From Trachythela sp. YZ-2020 (Eukaryota; Cnidaria; Anthozoa; Malacalcyonacea; Clavulariidae), in NCBI GenBank assembly GCA_016169945.1, contig JADLSH010000327.1, positions 62,001-126,000 of the forward strand: DNA of 64,000 nt, written 5' to 3'. Shown here one piece after another: positions 10,971 to 23,500 of the stretch (position 1 is the stretch's first letter; the number at the start of each line of letters is the position of its first letter). Made by a program: the position numbers and the translations under genes. Under the pieces are notes generated by a model, which had not been told where the DNA came from, made no database searches, and was given only the letters and a program-made list of their open reading frames with translations.

Positions 10971-11753
10971 CATTGTGGGGGATACTTATGACGTCATTCA
11001 TTCCCCAATGTTTTCACCCATGGTAATATGCTCGTCTAGAGAGCCCCCTAGTTATGAATTTAGTTCCACAACACTGTGGTTTAATTATAATCGATAAAAT
11101 GATTCCTTTTTTATTCAATTACCTGGAAATTAGTTAACTATACTATAACTTCGAGACAAAGGGCTCTCGCTGGAAACGTCAAAGTTCTTGTCTTATTTTC
11201 CAGGTAGCCGGATCCTACACACCCTCAAATATATGGTCTATCTCTACCTGCACTGGGAACCCGCTTTTATGATTTTCTTATATGTTTATTTTTATTCGTT
11301 ACATGCTCCTTCGGAAGTTACTTATAATACGTCTATTTTTATTGATTACACGCTTTTTCCGAGCCGACTCCTTAAATTACGTAATACGTCTATTTTTTGG
11401 TTCGATGTAATAAGTATATTTTAGTTGAGACATTTCTGATACAATTTTCCCGCACGATTATCTGTTTAAAAGGTTATTTTCAGTAGCTAATTTTCCAAGT
11501 GCTGAATAATATAGAAATAGCTGGCTAATGTTGCAGCAAGCGCTGAATAATAAAAAAATAGCTGGCTAATGTTGCAGCAAGTGCTGAATAGTAAAAAATA
11601 GCTGGCTAATGTTACAGTAAGCGCTGAACAATATAGAAATAGCTGGCTAATGTTTAACATAGATAAAATAAAAATATATAGCTGGCTAATGTTATAGCAA
11701 GCGCTAAATAATATAGAAATAGCTGGCTAATGTTGCAGCAAGTGCTGAACAAT

Positions 11754-11852
11754 TAACAGTTATTCTACGAAATGAGCTGATAGCCGACGAGGCGCGATAG
11801 CGCCGAGTCGGCTGTCAGTCATATACAACGAGAGTGAGTAGAATAACTGTTT
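11754..11852. mobile_element. Palindromic insertion with GC stem
   Basis: AACAGTTATTCTAC at the left pairs with GTAGAATAACTGTT at the right, around an inner stem GCCGACGAGGCGC / GCGCCGAGTCGGC. It lies inside the 41-bp minisatellite and directly abuts the next palindromic element. Confidence 0.6.
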
Positions 11853-12050
11853 TATTATATACACAAGCTCTGGATCTGGTATTTACTTTTTTCAAGTAAA
11901 ACTTGAATTTCCTCTTCATTTAATTGTCCAAATCTGCCAGCCATATTTCTACTTTTCTCTACTAGCAGGATATGAGCTAATATCCTGCTAGTAGAGAACC
12001 AATCAGATTGCAGAATACCTCATATCCAGAGCTTGTGTATATAATAATAG
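11853..12050. mobile_element. MITE with 20-bp terminal inverted repeats
   Basis: TATATACACAAGCTCTGGAT at the left is exactly inverted at the right (ATCCAGAGCTTGTGTATATA). A further palindrome, CTACTAGCAGGATAT facing ATATCCTGCTAGTAG, lies inside. About 198 bp, non-coding, inserted in the minisatellite. Confidence 0.7.
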
Positions 12051-12384
12051 AAAAATAACTGGCTAATGTTGCCGCAAGAGCTGAATAATAAAAAAATGCT
12101 GGCTAATTTTGCCAACAAGGTTGAATAATAAGCAAAAATGTCTGCTAAAGTTAACGAAGACTGTCTATACATAAGAAAAATGCTGGCTAATTTCATAATT
12201 ATATAATATTGGCGGATATGGCACCCCATATAGCCCACAGCACCATACCTAACCGTCAACAAAATCGTGATAACCAAAGAAAGAGGGAGATTGCCAAACT
12301 AACAGATGCTCTTTCAAAAAATGAACAAGTTTCAGGCAAAAGGCGTAAATAGATTGTACTAGCTGTAAACTATTTTATATTGAT

Positions 12385-14760
12385 AATAATAATAACGGTT
12401 TAATCACAGCATCTCTACATGGTAGCTCTACATGCGCGATACTAACTATAATTATCTATCTAAATTAATCTAAGTTAACTATGTATATTTTAACCTACTT
12501 ATAATACTAAAATAATGTTAAAAAGAAGTCAAAGCTGTCAAGAGGTCAGTTTTTGCTTTGCATTATCCATTAAAATTGCTCTAACTTGACGATTAAAACA
12601 ATGTTCGTCAAGAACATGATCGAATGTCTGCAGGCAGATTATTAAACAAACTTGCGACACAATCCTGAAATGTGTTCTTAATCATAGAGTATAGTAAATT
12701 GGGGGGCAGAACTGGAGCGTAAACACTTTGATTGGTTCATGCATTTCTAATGCCAGGTATTTAGGCCACGAGGGATTATAAATTGACTTATGGGCGCTCC
12801 TCAGTAAGTTAAATTGAGTTCTCTCCAAAGTGGGAAGCCATCCCAACTTCACTACATCCTTCTCTGTGCAGTAATGATTGTTTACAAAGCTGGCAGTCGC
12901 ATTTTGAACTCGTTGAATTCTGCAAGTAAACAGGCAGCGGGTAGAGAACCATATCGTTGTAAGTTAACTTGGATATTACTAGGCTTTCTGCTATTTGTTT
13001 CTTGGTGTTTTGCGGAGTCATATTCTTCACTCTACGCAGAATCGAAAGGACGCTGTAACATGATGATACAACATGCTTTACATGATCTGACCATTTAAGA
13101 TGTTCATTGAACCAAGTCCCCAAGAGCTTAAATGTTGTGACTCTTTCTATGTTTTGATCCTTAGCGACAATAGGGGGTACAATCTCACCAAGACCATGTA
13201 CTCTTGACAGTTGTGGCGTTGTAACCAGAATTTGCTTCGTTTTTTCCCCATTTAATAATAGATTTGAGTTCATAGCCCATCGTTCCAAATTACATATGGT
13301 GTTGCTCATTTATTTGAATGCCTGATCTGAGATCTTTCGGTGAACAATGATTGTACACAGTCGTATCATCCGCATATTGAAAACAACAACATTAAGAAAT
13401 TCTCAAGTCATTCCATACAGGTTAAAAAAAAGAACTGGTCCTAAGATGGAACCTCCTGCGGATACGTACACTCTCAAGGTCACTGTTACTGTTTATCGTT
13501 TATCTGAACAAATTGTTTACGAGATGTCAAATAATTCATGACTCAATTTAAGGACGCACGCGAAAAACCTATAGCATGGAGTTTTCGCAACACTGTGGAG
13601 TAGTCGACGGTGTCGAAAGCCTTCGAGAAATCAGCAAACGCTCTGAGGGTAACCTCGCCTTTCTTTATGGCTTTGATGATATATCGTCTCTTAATCTCTG
13701 ATATCGAGAGCTAAGCTGAATTGCGAAGGACACAGCTCAACGTGACCAAGTCGAAGGCTTTCTAGGCGCGCATATGGCAGCCACCTTATGCTCGCCATCA
13801 CGGAGCACAGCTACGGTGGAAGGGCCAGTTAAGGGTTAAACCCAACCCACCCTGTCAACATTCCCGCAACGAGCTTTAAAAATTTCACAGGTATTTGGTC
13901 GGCCCCAGTTGAGCAGTCGGATCTTAGTGATTTCAAATTATTGAGTATCTCATTGTACGTGACGAGGCGCTGCGAAGTAGAACTAAAGTGCTTGTTTAAC
14001 ACATTTGGGTCGACCTTAATAGGTTGAGGATTTGGATGAAGTAGACGATGGATAGTTTGCCATAACTCTTTAGGTTTATTCGAGGACAGAGCTTTCTCAT
14101 AAAAGCGTCGTTTTATTTGCTTAATCTTTGTTTTATCTTGTTACGCACTTGACGAAATTTCTACCATACGTCTGCTGATGGCGGTTTTATTTTATGAGCA
14201 AGTTGTCTGAGCTGATTTCGTTCTTTCTGTAGCTGACGAATATCATCCGTGTTGAGCCATGGTGCAGGTGGGCGCGTAACTTTGACTCTACGTAACGGAG
14301 CATGCCTTTCAAGGCATGACTTGAAAATCTCGAGCTTTTCATCTGGGTCATCAACACCATACACAAGATTGAGCGGTAATGTGGGGAAGTCTTCTACGAA
14401 CGCCTTTTCATTTAATCTTTTTTCATTACGCAAGAACTTGTAACGAGGTTGAAATTAAAAACCCTTACATTAATACAGATATATGGCGCATCGTAGTCAC
14501 TGATGGTAGGGCAAGGCAACACAATGCGTAATGCGATTAGGCATATTACTGATGATGTGATCGATTAGGGTTTGCGAAGCTGGCGTCGTGCGTGTCGGTT
14601 TATTTACATGCTAGCGCTGGTGTAAATTGAAAGACTCAAGCATATCGGTATACTGCTTAACATAAGTTGCGTTCGGATTTAGCAAGTCATATCGCCATGC
14701 AGTTAAAACTAGAAGTCCATCCCAAATTGTAGTTAAGTAACTAAGCAGATTTTTTTCAGT
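12385..14760 (-). pseudogene. Decayed CR1/L2-like LINE (reverse transcriptase)
   Basis: The minus strand shows the parts of a non-LTR ORF2 in order. At 14433-14161 is the region after the endonuclease (HAPLRRVKVTRPPAPW). At 14150-13860 is the start of the RT domain (motifs KELWQTIHRLLHPNP and SDCSTGADQIP). At 13309-12809 is the RT thumb/C-terminal region (LLGTWFNEHLKWSDHVKHV). Several frameshifts separate them and the catalytic YxDD region is degraded. The 3' end is followed by an (ATT)n-like tail near 12385. A GC-richer segment at about 13740-13860 looks like an insertion. Not functional. Confidence 0.85.
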
Positions 14761-15297
14761 CCAGGTTATATACTTCATAATATTAATCAAAACAATTATC
14801 TTTCGATTCTATACCACAAATATTGATATATTGCTAAGATTTTCCAAATAATTAAGAGAAATAGACAATATAGTGACTTTAGACTTAAAGTAAGCATTGA
14901 TTTTTTGAATAGTGTTTCGTTTTGTCAGAAATATTTCGTAAAGTTATCAAAAGGAGAGTAGGAGATGAAGATTAATATTTACCTGCGCATTTTGAGTCTG
15001 TATGTCGAAGTAGAAAAGATAATTATTTCGTCCAAAGAGTTCTTTTGAATGATGTGCTTGATCACATGTGCTCAGAGTTCACATGTGTGCAGTGTGTTAT
15101 AAATAAACGAAAATTACCGAACCAATGGATTGTTGAGTGTTATATGTAGCACAGTTTCTTAAATAGATATTTCCATATCATTATTTATCTATTTACTTTT
15201 TTGTATACTTTTGTTTTCAATATTTGAAATTTGAAAACCACTATGATCGAAATTTTCGATCAAAGGTTGCGGTTACGATAAAGGCATGGGAACGAGT
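14761..15297. other. No feature seen
   Basis: AT-rich spacer between the LINE remnant and the G/T array; no frame, hairpin or duplicate copy recognised. Confidence 0.4.
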
Positions 15298-16480
15298 GTG
15301 TTGGGTTTTGTTGGGCTTTTGGGTCTTGTTGGCTGTTGGGTCTTGTTGGGTGTTGGGTTTTGTTGGACTGTTGGGTGTTGGGTTTTGTTGGGCTGTTGGG
15401 TGTTGGATTTTGTTGGGTGTTGGGTTTTGTTGGGGTGTTGGGTTTTGTTGGGCTGTTGGGCTGTTGGGTGTTGGATTTTGTTGGGCTGTTGGATATTGGG
15501 TTTTGTTGGGTGTTGGGTTTTGTTGGGCTGTTGGGTTTTGTTGGGCTGTTGGGTGTTGGATTTTGTTGGGGTGTTGGGTTTTGTTGGGCTGTTGGGTTTT
15601 GTTGGGCTGTTGGGTTTTGTTGGGCTGTTGGGTGTTGGATTTTGTTGGGCTGTTGGATATTGGGTTTTGTTGGGGTGTTGGGTTTTGTTGGGTGTTGGAT
15701 TTTGTTGGGCTGTTGGATATTGGGTTTTGTTGGGCTGTTGGGTGTTGGGTTTTGTTGGGCTGTTGGGTTTTGTTGGGCTGTTGGGTGTTGGATTTTGTTG
15801 GGGTGTTGGGTTTTGTTGGGCTGTTGGGTTTTGTTGGGCTGTTGGGTGTTGGATTTTGTTGGGCTGTTGGATATTGGGTTTTGTTGGGGTGTTGGGTTTT
15901 GTTGGGCTGTTGGGTGTTGGATTTTGTTGGGCTGTTGGGTCTTGTTGGCTGTTGGGTTCTGTTGGGTCTTGGGTTTTGTTGGGCTGTTGGATTTTGTTGG
16001 CTGTTGGGTTCTGTTGGGTCTTGGGTTTTGTTTGGGTGTTGGGTTTTGTTGGGCTGTTGGGTCTTGTTGGTTGTTGGGTCTTGTTGGATGTTGGGCTGTT
16101 GGGTCTTGTTGGATGTTGGGTGTTGGGTTTTGTTGGGCTGTTGGGTGTGGGGTTTTGTTGGGCTGTTGGATGTTGGGTCCTGTTGGGTCTTGTTGGATGT
16201 TGGGCTGTTGGGTCTTGTTGGGTGTTGGGTCTTGTTGGATGTTGGGGTGTTGGGTCTTGTTGGATGTTGGGCTGTTGGGTGTTGGGTCTTGTTGGTTGTT
16301 GGGTCTTGTTGGGCTGTTGGGTCTTGTTGGATGTTGGGTCTTGTTGGGCTGTTGGGTGTTGGGTTTTGTTGGGCTGTTGGGTCTTGTTGGATGTTGAGCT
16401 GTTGGGTGTTGGGTCTTGTTGGCTGTTGGGTTCTGTTGGGTCTTGTTGGGCTGTTGGGTCTTGTTGGATGTTGGGTTTTG
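15298..16480 (+). repeat. 1.2-kb G/T-rich minisatellite (TTGGG-type)
   Basis: The array is built from short modules such as TTTTGTTGGGC, TGTTGGGTG and TCTTGTTGGATG. The + strand is almost only G and T, with C only in GGGCTG/GTCTTG and A only in GGAT. The left half is dominated by TTTTG modules, and from about 15940 onward by TCTTG/GGATG modules. GGG tracts occur roughly every 8-12 bases, so quadruplex formation is expected. Because the units lack stop codons, frames of 350-427 codons are open on both strands; these are artefacts. The left arm of the hairpins at 6101 and 16656 has the same core. Confidence 0.95.
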
Positions 16481-16655
16481 TTTTTCCTCCATTACTTTTT
16501 TCCATGATCTTCTTTTTTTTCATGGTTTTGAGCCAACTTCATTTATATGTGAAGTTAGTGTAACTAACTTAATGAGTAACTTTAGCATTTCGGACAGGCT
16601 TACATGAAGTATAGCTTTTAGGTATATATAGATTAATTCTAGAATAATTAATTAG

Positions 16656-16692
16656 GCGTTGGGTTTTGTTGGGCCAACAGAAAACCCAACGC
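16656..16692. repeat. GTTGGGTTTT hairpin, second copy
   Basis: GCGTTGGGTTTTGTTGGG faces CCAACAGAAAACCCAACGC, a near-perfect hairpin 170 bp from the end of the G/T array and built from its core module. Confidence 0.75.
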
Positions 16693-16699
16693 AAATACC

Positions 16700-17905
16700 C
16701 TCTTCCTAAATCGTGACTGGTATACTTTGAGGTCAGTGACTGGTATATATACGGAGCAGGAATGCACGTGCTTTGTTCATGTTTTCGCAATTAAACTTTT
16801 AGAAATCATAATGTCTATGTCTTTGTCAGGCTGACAGAAATAGATATCTTTACAATTCCAAAAATCAATCAATTGCACATGAATATGCACCTGGGTTCTC
16901 AAACACTGAATTGATTAAATGAAATGGAAGCGGCGGCGTGTCGCATAATTGACTATTCTACCAGCAAAATGTAATTCCTTATCACTACGAGTATTTCACG
17001 CGATTCTTTCTTAGTTTACAAACGTTTACAAGGATGACACCAGTATAGTGCGAACATTATAAATGCGAATATTATAACTAATGAGACACCCCTAAAGTTA
17101 ACAAGCAGTCAACACATGTAAACTGATCCGTATAACGCCAGCATTGGTTTTCGCACAATGATATATCGTAGTTGCTGTGACTGCATGTGTTACTGTTTAA
17201 CCTTTAACCGTTTTCTTGGTATTTTTCGGATAGAGTCTTTAAAATCTGATCTACATCCTTTAAAAATCACTCTTCGATGCCTATTAAAGGCAGAACGGCT
17301 TGACTAAAAGTTACGGGAAGCACTGAGTATTTTTACAAAGGACAAGCACCTTCTCGGAGTTACCGACCGGTTGTTTTGTATCTTGGCTAAAAGCCGAATG
17401 CAAAAATAGACTTAATCACTTCACTCCTGAGTAATCACATGTCACGATTCCGTCGAAACTTGAAACCATTCCCGATACCAATGGCGGGTATTACCCAGCA
17501 ATGCTTTGCCGGCTAAAACTGAAAAACTGACATTTTTTCTGCCATTTACCCAATACATACACGATATCATATTACGTGCGGGGACTGCAGTGTATGCCTC
17601 CTCGGAGTTTGGCCCTCTGGGTCCAAAACCCTGCGGGAGAAATAATTATTTTGAAGGCAGCATGGACAGTGCTGAACCTAGCAAGGCAGTGAGAAAAGGG
17701 GGGGTGGGAAATGGAAGGGGAGGGGACAGACATCCCGTTGTCCCTCACTTTGACAGCCCTCGCACTGGGATATTTCTCATGTAATGTGGAGATGATAATT
17801 GAACTTTTCTCACTTTCATCGAAGGATAAATCCCCCAAATAACCTACGTCATAGGCGAAAAGCTTGCCTCCGTATACGCCACATCTGTTTGCGCTTTTGA
17901 AACTG
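16700..17905. other. No gene seen
   Basis: Frames at 17506-17784 (+) and 17572-18006 (-) overlap each other and run into the foldback arm; neither has a recognisable domain. A short G-run is at 17699-17706. Confidence 0.35.
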
Positions 17906-17909
17906 AAGT

Positions 17910-19010
17910 GATGCAATGTAGAGTATTGACAATTTATGGTGATCAGATTTGGCATTTGCCAGGTCACATTTTTCTTAAAATTGATTGGATAGTTGAATTC
18001 TGTCATTCAATCTGATTGGTTGCTTTGGTACAGAACTTCAATCTGATTGGCTCAAAAATGATGCGATTAAAGCTCAAGATACGCGAGCAAAGCTCAAGAT
18101 AACGCGACTTGGGAATTAATCACATTGTTTTTGACCAATCAGATTGCAAGAAACACCGTTGATTTGACAATGAATTATATAATAATTGTTGGAGTATTTC
18201 CATACCAATGTAATTCCTGAAGATGGAATTGCACTTCGAAACGTTGTAATTAATAAAAAGGTTATTTTATAGTCCTATATGGTTTGACTTACTCACACAC
18301 TGAATTGTTATAATGCGACTTAGAAAGATTCCGTTATACAAGACTTAAACAAAATTCATCACTGTACGAAACATTTATCACTACTCAAATCTCATTTATC
18401 ACTGCACATGCAAATAGGTTATCATTTAACGTTAAAATAATCACTGGTTGATAGAATATTTATGGTACCTGTTCATCCCTTCTATAGCTTCGGATCTAAA
18501 GATATCTAGTGAAACTGAGTGACCTGATATTTGCACAGGTTTGGAACAGCAAACGAACTACTTTAGCTGAACTGGGATACTCAAACACAAGGATACAGGT
18601 AAATTCATTTTGATAAAATATGGAGTAATAGAAAGTAAAATATTTTTATTTTTAAATTCAATTTTTCGACTAATATACATATACGTTATGCATATGTTTT
18701 TTGTGGAAACGTTGAATTAAATATTATATTATATCCATTTTGAAATCAATGGTGTTTCTTGCAATTTGATTGGTTCATAGGAGTGCGATTTAATCACGAA
18801 TCGCATCATTTTGAAGTCCAAACAGTGCGATTCGTGATTAAATCGCATCATTTTTAAACCAATCAGATTGAAGCTCTGCACCACAGCAACCAATCAGATT
18901 GAATTATAGAATTCAACTTGCCAATCAATTTAAAGAAAAATGTGATCTGGCAAATGACCAAATCTGTTCACCATAAATTGTCAATACTCTAGACTGCATT
19001 ACTGCAGTTT
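17910..19010. mobile_element. Large foldback element (~260-bp arms)
   Basis: The left arm (about 17910-18170) and right arm (about 18748-19010) are inverted copies. GAGTATTGACAATTTATGGT on the left matches ACCATAAATTGTCAATACTC on the right, and the arms carry repeated AATCTGATTGGTT motifs. The middle 580 bp is unrelated to the arms. This is typical of foldback or non-autonomous DNA transposons. No transposase is visible. Confidence 0.75.
18470..18730 (+). repeat. Old duplicate of the 5' exon region at 19820-20095
   Basis: CATCCCTTCTATAG, the GATAC-rich stretch ending in a GTAAAT donor-like site, and GAAACGTTGAATT recur in the same order at 19820-20095. The copy has lost the open frame of the downstream version, consistent with an untranslated exon or a dead copy. 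It lies inside the foldback. Confidence 0.5.
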
Positions 19011-19559
19011 TTTCATAAAAATCAACATAAAGGCGAGTCAAACATAAAAGAATGTCAAAGAATTTTTCACAATATTGGCCAAATTATCAACAAAATTTTG
19101 AATGAAATATTGTCAAAATGTCAACAAAAACAAGTTTCATTTGAGCAACAGCCAAAACTGAACACAAACCCACAAGGTATTAAAATATGGAATGATCGAT
19201 CGTAGTGTCGATGTTTGAATACACAAAATCACAAGAAACGTTTATCAATTTACATGTAAAGTCTACGATATCTTTAAACTTACTTTTACGGTCTTTATTT
19301 CTTGTCAAATTGCAATTCATGTTGTTGCTATGCAGCATTGCAGCCTATGCTACGGCATTTCAGGGAGTATCGTGGGTGTGTCAGTTGTAAACAAAGACTA
19401 ATAAAATACCTCCTCCGGTTTAAAAAATTAAGATTTCAAAATGAATATAATAAAGTGGAAATTGAACTTCGTGTCGTGCAATTTTGGTCGGAAATCAAAC
19501 TTCGTTTGATTTCAGACCAAATTGCACTCCACTCAGTTCAATTACCATTATAAATTATT

Positions 19560-20260
19560 CAGGTTTTCTATTATTTTGAATTTTCTTAAAATACATATGT
19601 AGTGGTTAGATAATAGACCAAGCTGTTATAAAAAATAACAAAGGAAAGCTTGTTTGTTTGAAAAATAACAATGGTAAAACTGCATGGAGTATAAAATATT
19701 AAAACAAAGTGCTTCTCTGCAAGCAAGGATCCTACTATTACTGTACGGACGAGTGAAGCAGAATCATGTTATAATGGCATTAACTGTATGTCAACATTTG
19801 TGTGCTGATTATAATTATGATCATCCCTTCTATAGTTATGGAACTGAAGATACTGTATGTATGGAAATTGGGCGACCTAATTTTTACACAAGTTTGAAGC
19901 AACACAGAAGAACTGCTGTAGCTGGGTACAGGGATAAAGGATACATTGATAAAACAAGGATAAAGGTACATATAAAAAAACATAATAATCGAAACTCCAA
20001 ATATTATCATTTCTAATTTCAATGTTTCGACTAATATACTTGATGACTATGTGCTTTTGTGAAAACGTTGAATTGAATATGAAATTATGCAGGATTTCCA
20101 CTATTTTGAATTTTCGTAAAATAGTTGGTGGTTGACGTAACAGGCAAACAAATACCAGAATTAATCAATAGGCCAAGTTGTTATAGAAAAAAACGAAAGA
20201 AGACTCGTTTGTTTGAAAAAAGTCATAGTTCAGAAAAAACTGCATAAAATTTTTACATCT
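19560..20260 (+). repeat. Short tandem duplication, ~540-bp spacing
   Basis: The stretch from CTATTTTGAATTTTC to the CTGCAT about 120 bp further on occurs at about 19568-19685 and again at 20099-20250 in diverged form. It suggests an old local duplication in the 5' region of the receptor gene. Confidence 0.5.
19684..19966 (+). other. Candidate 5' (probably untranslated) exon of the receptor gene
   Basis: An open stretch ends in a good donor (AAG|GTACAT at 19966/19967). An acceptor (TTTTATAG) precedes 20537, 43 bases before the ATG of the HEPN exon. If the exon were coding, its frame would enter the HEPN exon out of register and stop within about 20 codons. I therefore read it as 5' UTR. It could also be a chance frame. 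Confidence 0.3.
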
Positions 20261-20579
20261 TTAAATTTATATATTAAAAGCGGAATTTGTTTATTGTACC
20301 AGTTTGAAAGTAGCATTGATTATAAATTCATAAAGTGCCGTATCAAACACTGAAGGACACAATATTACGATGTGGGAGAAGAATGAAAAGAAAAACAAAT
20401 ATATACCTACACTGTAAGACTAGCTTCCATGTAAACTGCAATGATTAGATTTTAGTGGTAAATGGACGTAGAATTGCGCTATGGCTTGTAAGATAATTAT
20501 CATTAATTATATTTTCTGCATTGTTTTCTTTTATAGACAGTTTTTGACAAGAAGTCAAATGACCTAATTTTGCAACACA

Positions 20580-23500
20580 ATGGCAGTGAAACCATTTTCT
20601 AAAGAACAATTGAATTTCTTTAAGTTTTCTACACTTGTTCTTGATGAGTTCCCCAAGGTGTTGCGTCAGATTTTTATCACCATGTGGGACAACAAGGTTG
20701 CTATAAGACCAGGATTCATTGCCTGGGATGACAGTACCAAGGTACGGAACATGCTCCTTACATCTGAAGGTGGTAAAACTGATATACCAACTACGAAATC
20801 AATTAAAGAGTGGGACTGCACAGCTTTGTTTAAAGCAACAATCTATGCCAAAACATTTGGTGTTCCAAGCAGCAAGGGATCAACTTTGAATGATTTATAT
20901 TTAAAGAAAGTTAAACCAGCTCCAGGTTCTTTTCATTTGTCAGTTCAAAGTTCAACAGGAAATCAAGACGAGACCAACGCCTTGGCAATTGATCAATTGC
21001 GATTGTTGAGAAACACACTTTGCCATTCACCCAAACCAGAAATAATTAAAACTGATTTTGATAATTATGTACAGTTAGTAACCAACGCTTTAACAGCAGT
21101 TAATGTTGATACCGCCTTTGTCGATGTTATTGGTCAGATGTGCGAGGATGATTTTCCTACAGAGAAAGTTCAAGAATTACATGATTGTAGCGTGAAAGAG
21201 TTAAAAGCCATCACTATGTTTCACGAGAATGTGGAGCAGAAATTGTGTTCTATTGATAAACGAACAGAAAAGATAGAAGAAAATGTCGACAAGAAATTAT
21301 CTTCTATTCATACGATGATGAAAAATATAAGTTTGGGAGAAAAGAAAAATACACCAGGTGAGGGAAAATTTCTTTATTATAATTGCAACGTATAGTGTCG
21401 TGCAGTGGCTCATTATGCTCCTCTTTTCACAGAGATTTCAGTGTGATGGTTCCGTAGTAGAGAATCTCAAATTTGACTTTTTTATAAGAATCATACAGTA
21501 TATACAAAAAACACAAGAATCCATAAGGAAATATAGATTCAAGCAATTAAATTTTGGTTCTCAGCTAAAATTCTATTTGGCAACCTGAGAAAGGTACGCT
21601 GTAAAAAGCAGATTGGTTAAAATCACCAATTTCAGTAAATTAGTTCGCTCAGATGCACTTTTTTTAAAATACTATCTGGTAAGAACAATGTTGTTTTAAC
21701 CAATAAGATATTGGTCAAATATGTGCATCTGAGACAACCAATTTTAACAATTATGGAGACGAGGCCGAGTTGGCTATTTAACAATTAGACAACGAGACCG
21801 AGTTGTCTAATTGTATTAGTATAAACTTACTAGTATATTTCAAGCTACATGTATGAAATCGGAACGTTTTTAGCGAAATTTAAGAGCATTCGTGAGCATT
21901 TTTAATCTGTAAACAATGTGGCGGGAATATATTTATATTTTGCGGTCCGGTATCCAGTTAAATGGTGCGTTTTGATTGGCTAACGAGCGGTCCGGTATCC
22001 TGCTATCCGGACCGTAGCGTGAGCAAAACAAAACAAAACAAGATTTTTAATCTTGTTTCACCGCCCTGCTGTTTTAAACTTTCAAACTATTAAATAGTTT
22101 TAAATATTTCAACTTGTTTTGACCACAGTTTTGACATTGTGTAACCGTTAATGAATTCCAAATGTTTGTAACGGAAGTGAGGTGACGTACGCGCGTCAAT
22201 TTTCGTACGTACTGCTTAAATTTCTTGCAGTTTCATAGTACAAATTTGATTTCTTAGACCACTAAAAATAAAAATGTTATTTAATGTTCGGCCGAGGGCC
22301 GTTTTCACGACTGAGGGCACAGTATTCCCCTATCCGGACCTCGCAGCCATTAAATAACATATATACATTAATACGGGAAAAAATCGTGACACTTTATAGC
22401 TAAATGGATGAAAACATTCTTGTATCAAGAAAATGCTTTAAAGGCCAAGAAAATATACTTAAATAACTTCAAGCGATTATGTTTTCAATGATTTCGCTCG
22501 AAATATAGACAATTCGCCAGTCAATTTCAAGTTCAAAACTGTAAAATAACGCGTGAAATTATACCTTTTTTGCAAGCAGTATCCAAGATTGTTTGTTAGT
22601 TTTTATTCCGGAATAAAAAGTAGGACAAGTTTTTCTCTCGCTCTTCGCTACTAGTATAGGCTAATGCCTGGTGGCCCTCTAGCAGAGTAGCCAATCAGAA
22701 CGCTGAATTTGCATGAGCCTACTAGTAGGTTTATACTAATTCAAATTGGTTACTATTACCAATCTGTTTATACAGTGTATTTTTGGTTTTCGAAAGTAAT
22801 TAAGTAGTACAGAGTTTCCTAATAATAGGAACTTACAAATATAAGTCCGAATATCGTCAATTCAATTAATAACATATCCTTATACTTAGGAACATTACCC
22901 AAGCCATATATTCCAAGCTCTGTTCCCTTGTTTACTGGCAGAGAAGATGAAGTTAAAGAAATTACTAACCTTATCACTGACCAATCAACACGACTGTTAA
23001 ACATCTGGGGATCTCCTGGATTTGGTAAAACATCCACAGCTATTGAAGTAGCACACAACCTCGGGTACCCTGTTTATTTCTTTACATTGCAAGGTATTAC
23101 CACAGTAGATGAATTTTTATCTAAAATTTTAAGTATTTTTAAGAGTAATTTAGCAGATCTTAGTTTAACACCTATAGACAAACTAGTAAGTATTTTTAGA
23201 GAAATTTCTTCCCAAATATTTCTAATATTTGATAATCTTGATGATCTTCTATCTAGTGAAGGTAGTTCCGCTAAACTAACTCGTTTATTTAAAGAATTGT
23301 TAGACAGTAATGTTAACATCAATATACTTCTTACAACTAGGGAGCTTTTAGAAAATATGCGCGGTCAAATAACAGGCTTTCAAGACATCCGAATTCGACC
23401 TCTTCATCCAGTTTCTTCTGTTGAATTTGTTCGTCAACTTCTCCCTTTATTTTCTGAAAGTGTTGTTGCAAATGTGGCTAGAATTTCTTCCCATGTTCCT

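Larger units (their letters stand above)
11497..12200 (+). repeat. ~41-bp minisatellite with two nested palindromes
   Basis: The unit AGCTGGCTAATGTTGCAGCA + AGCGCTGAATAATA recurs at least six times before 11754 and resumes after 12050 with diverged units. The array is split by the elements at 11754-11852 and 11853-12050. No protein is supported. Confidence 0.8.

Noticed and set aside
15224..16563. Five long overlapping frames (353-427 codons) on both strands
   Set aside because: All come from one stop-free G/T minisatellite; composition is extreme, no start context, no domain, and both strands are open together.
19205..19553. Two overlapping + frames with a hydrophobic stretch
   Set aside because: Looks like a signal peptide at first sight, but no domain follows and there is no supporting duplicate or splice site.
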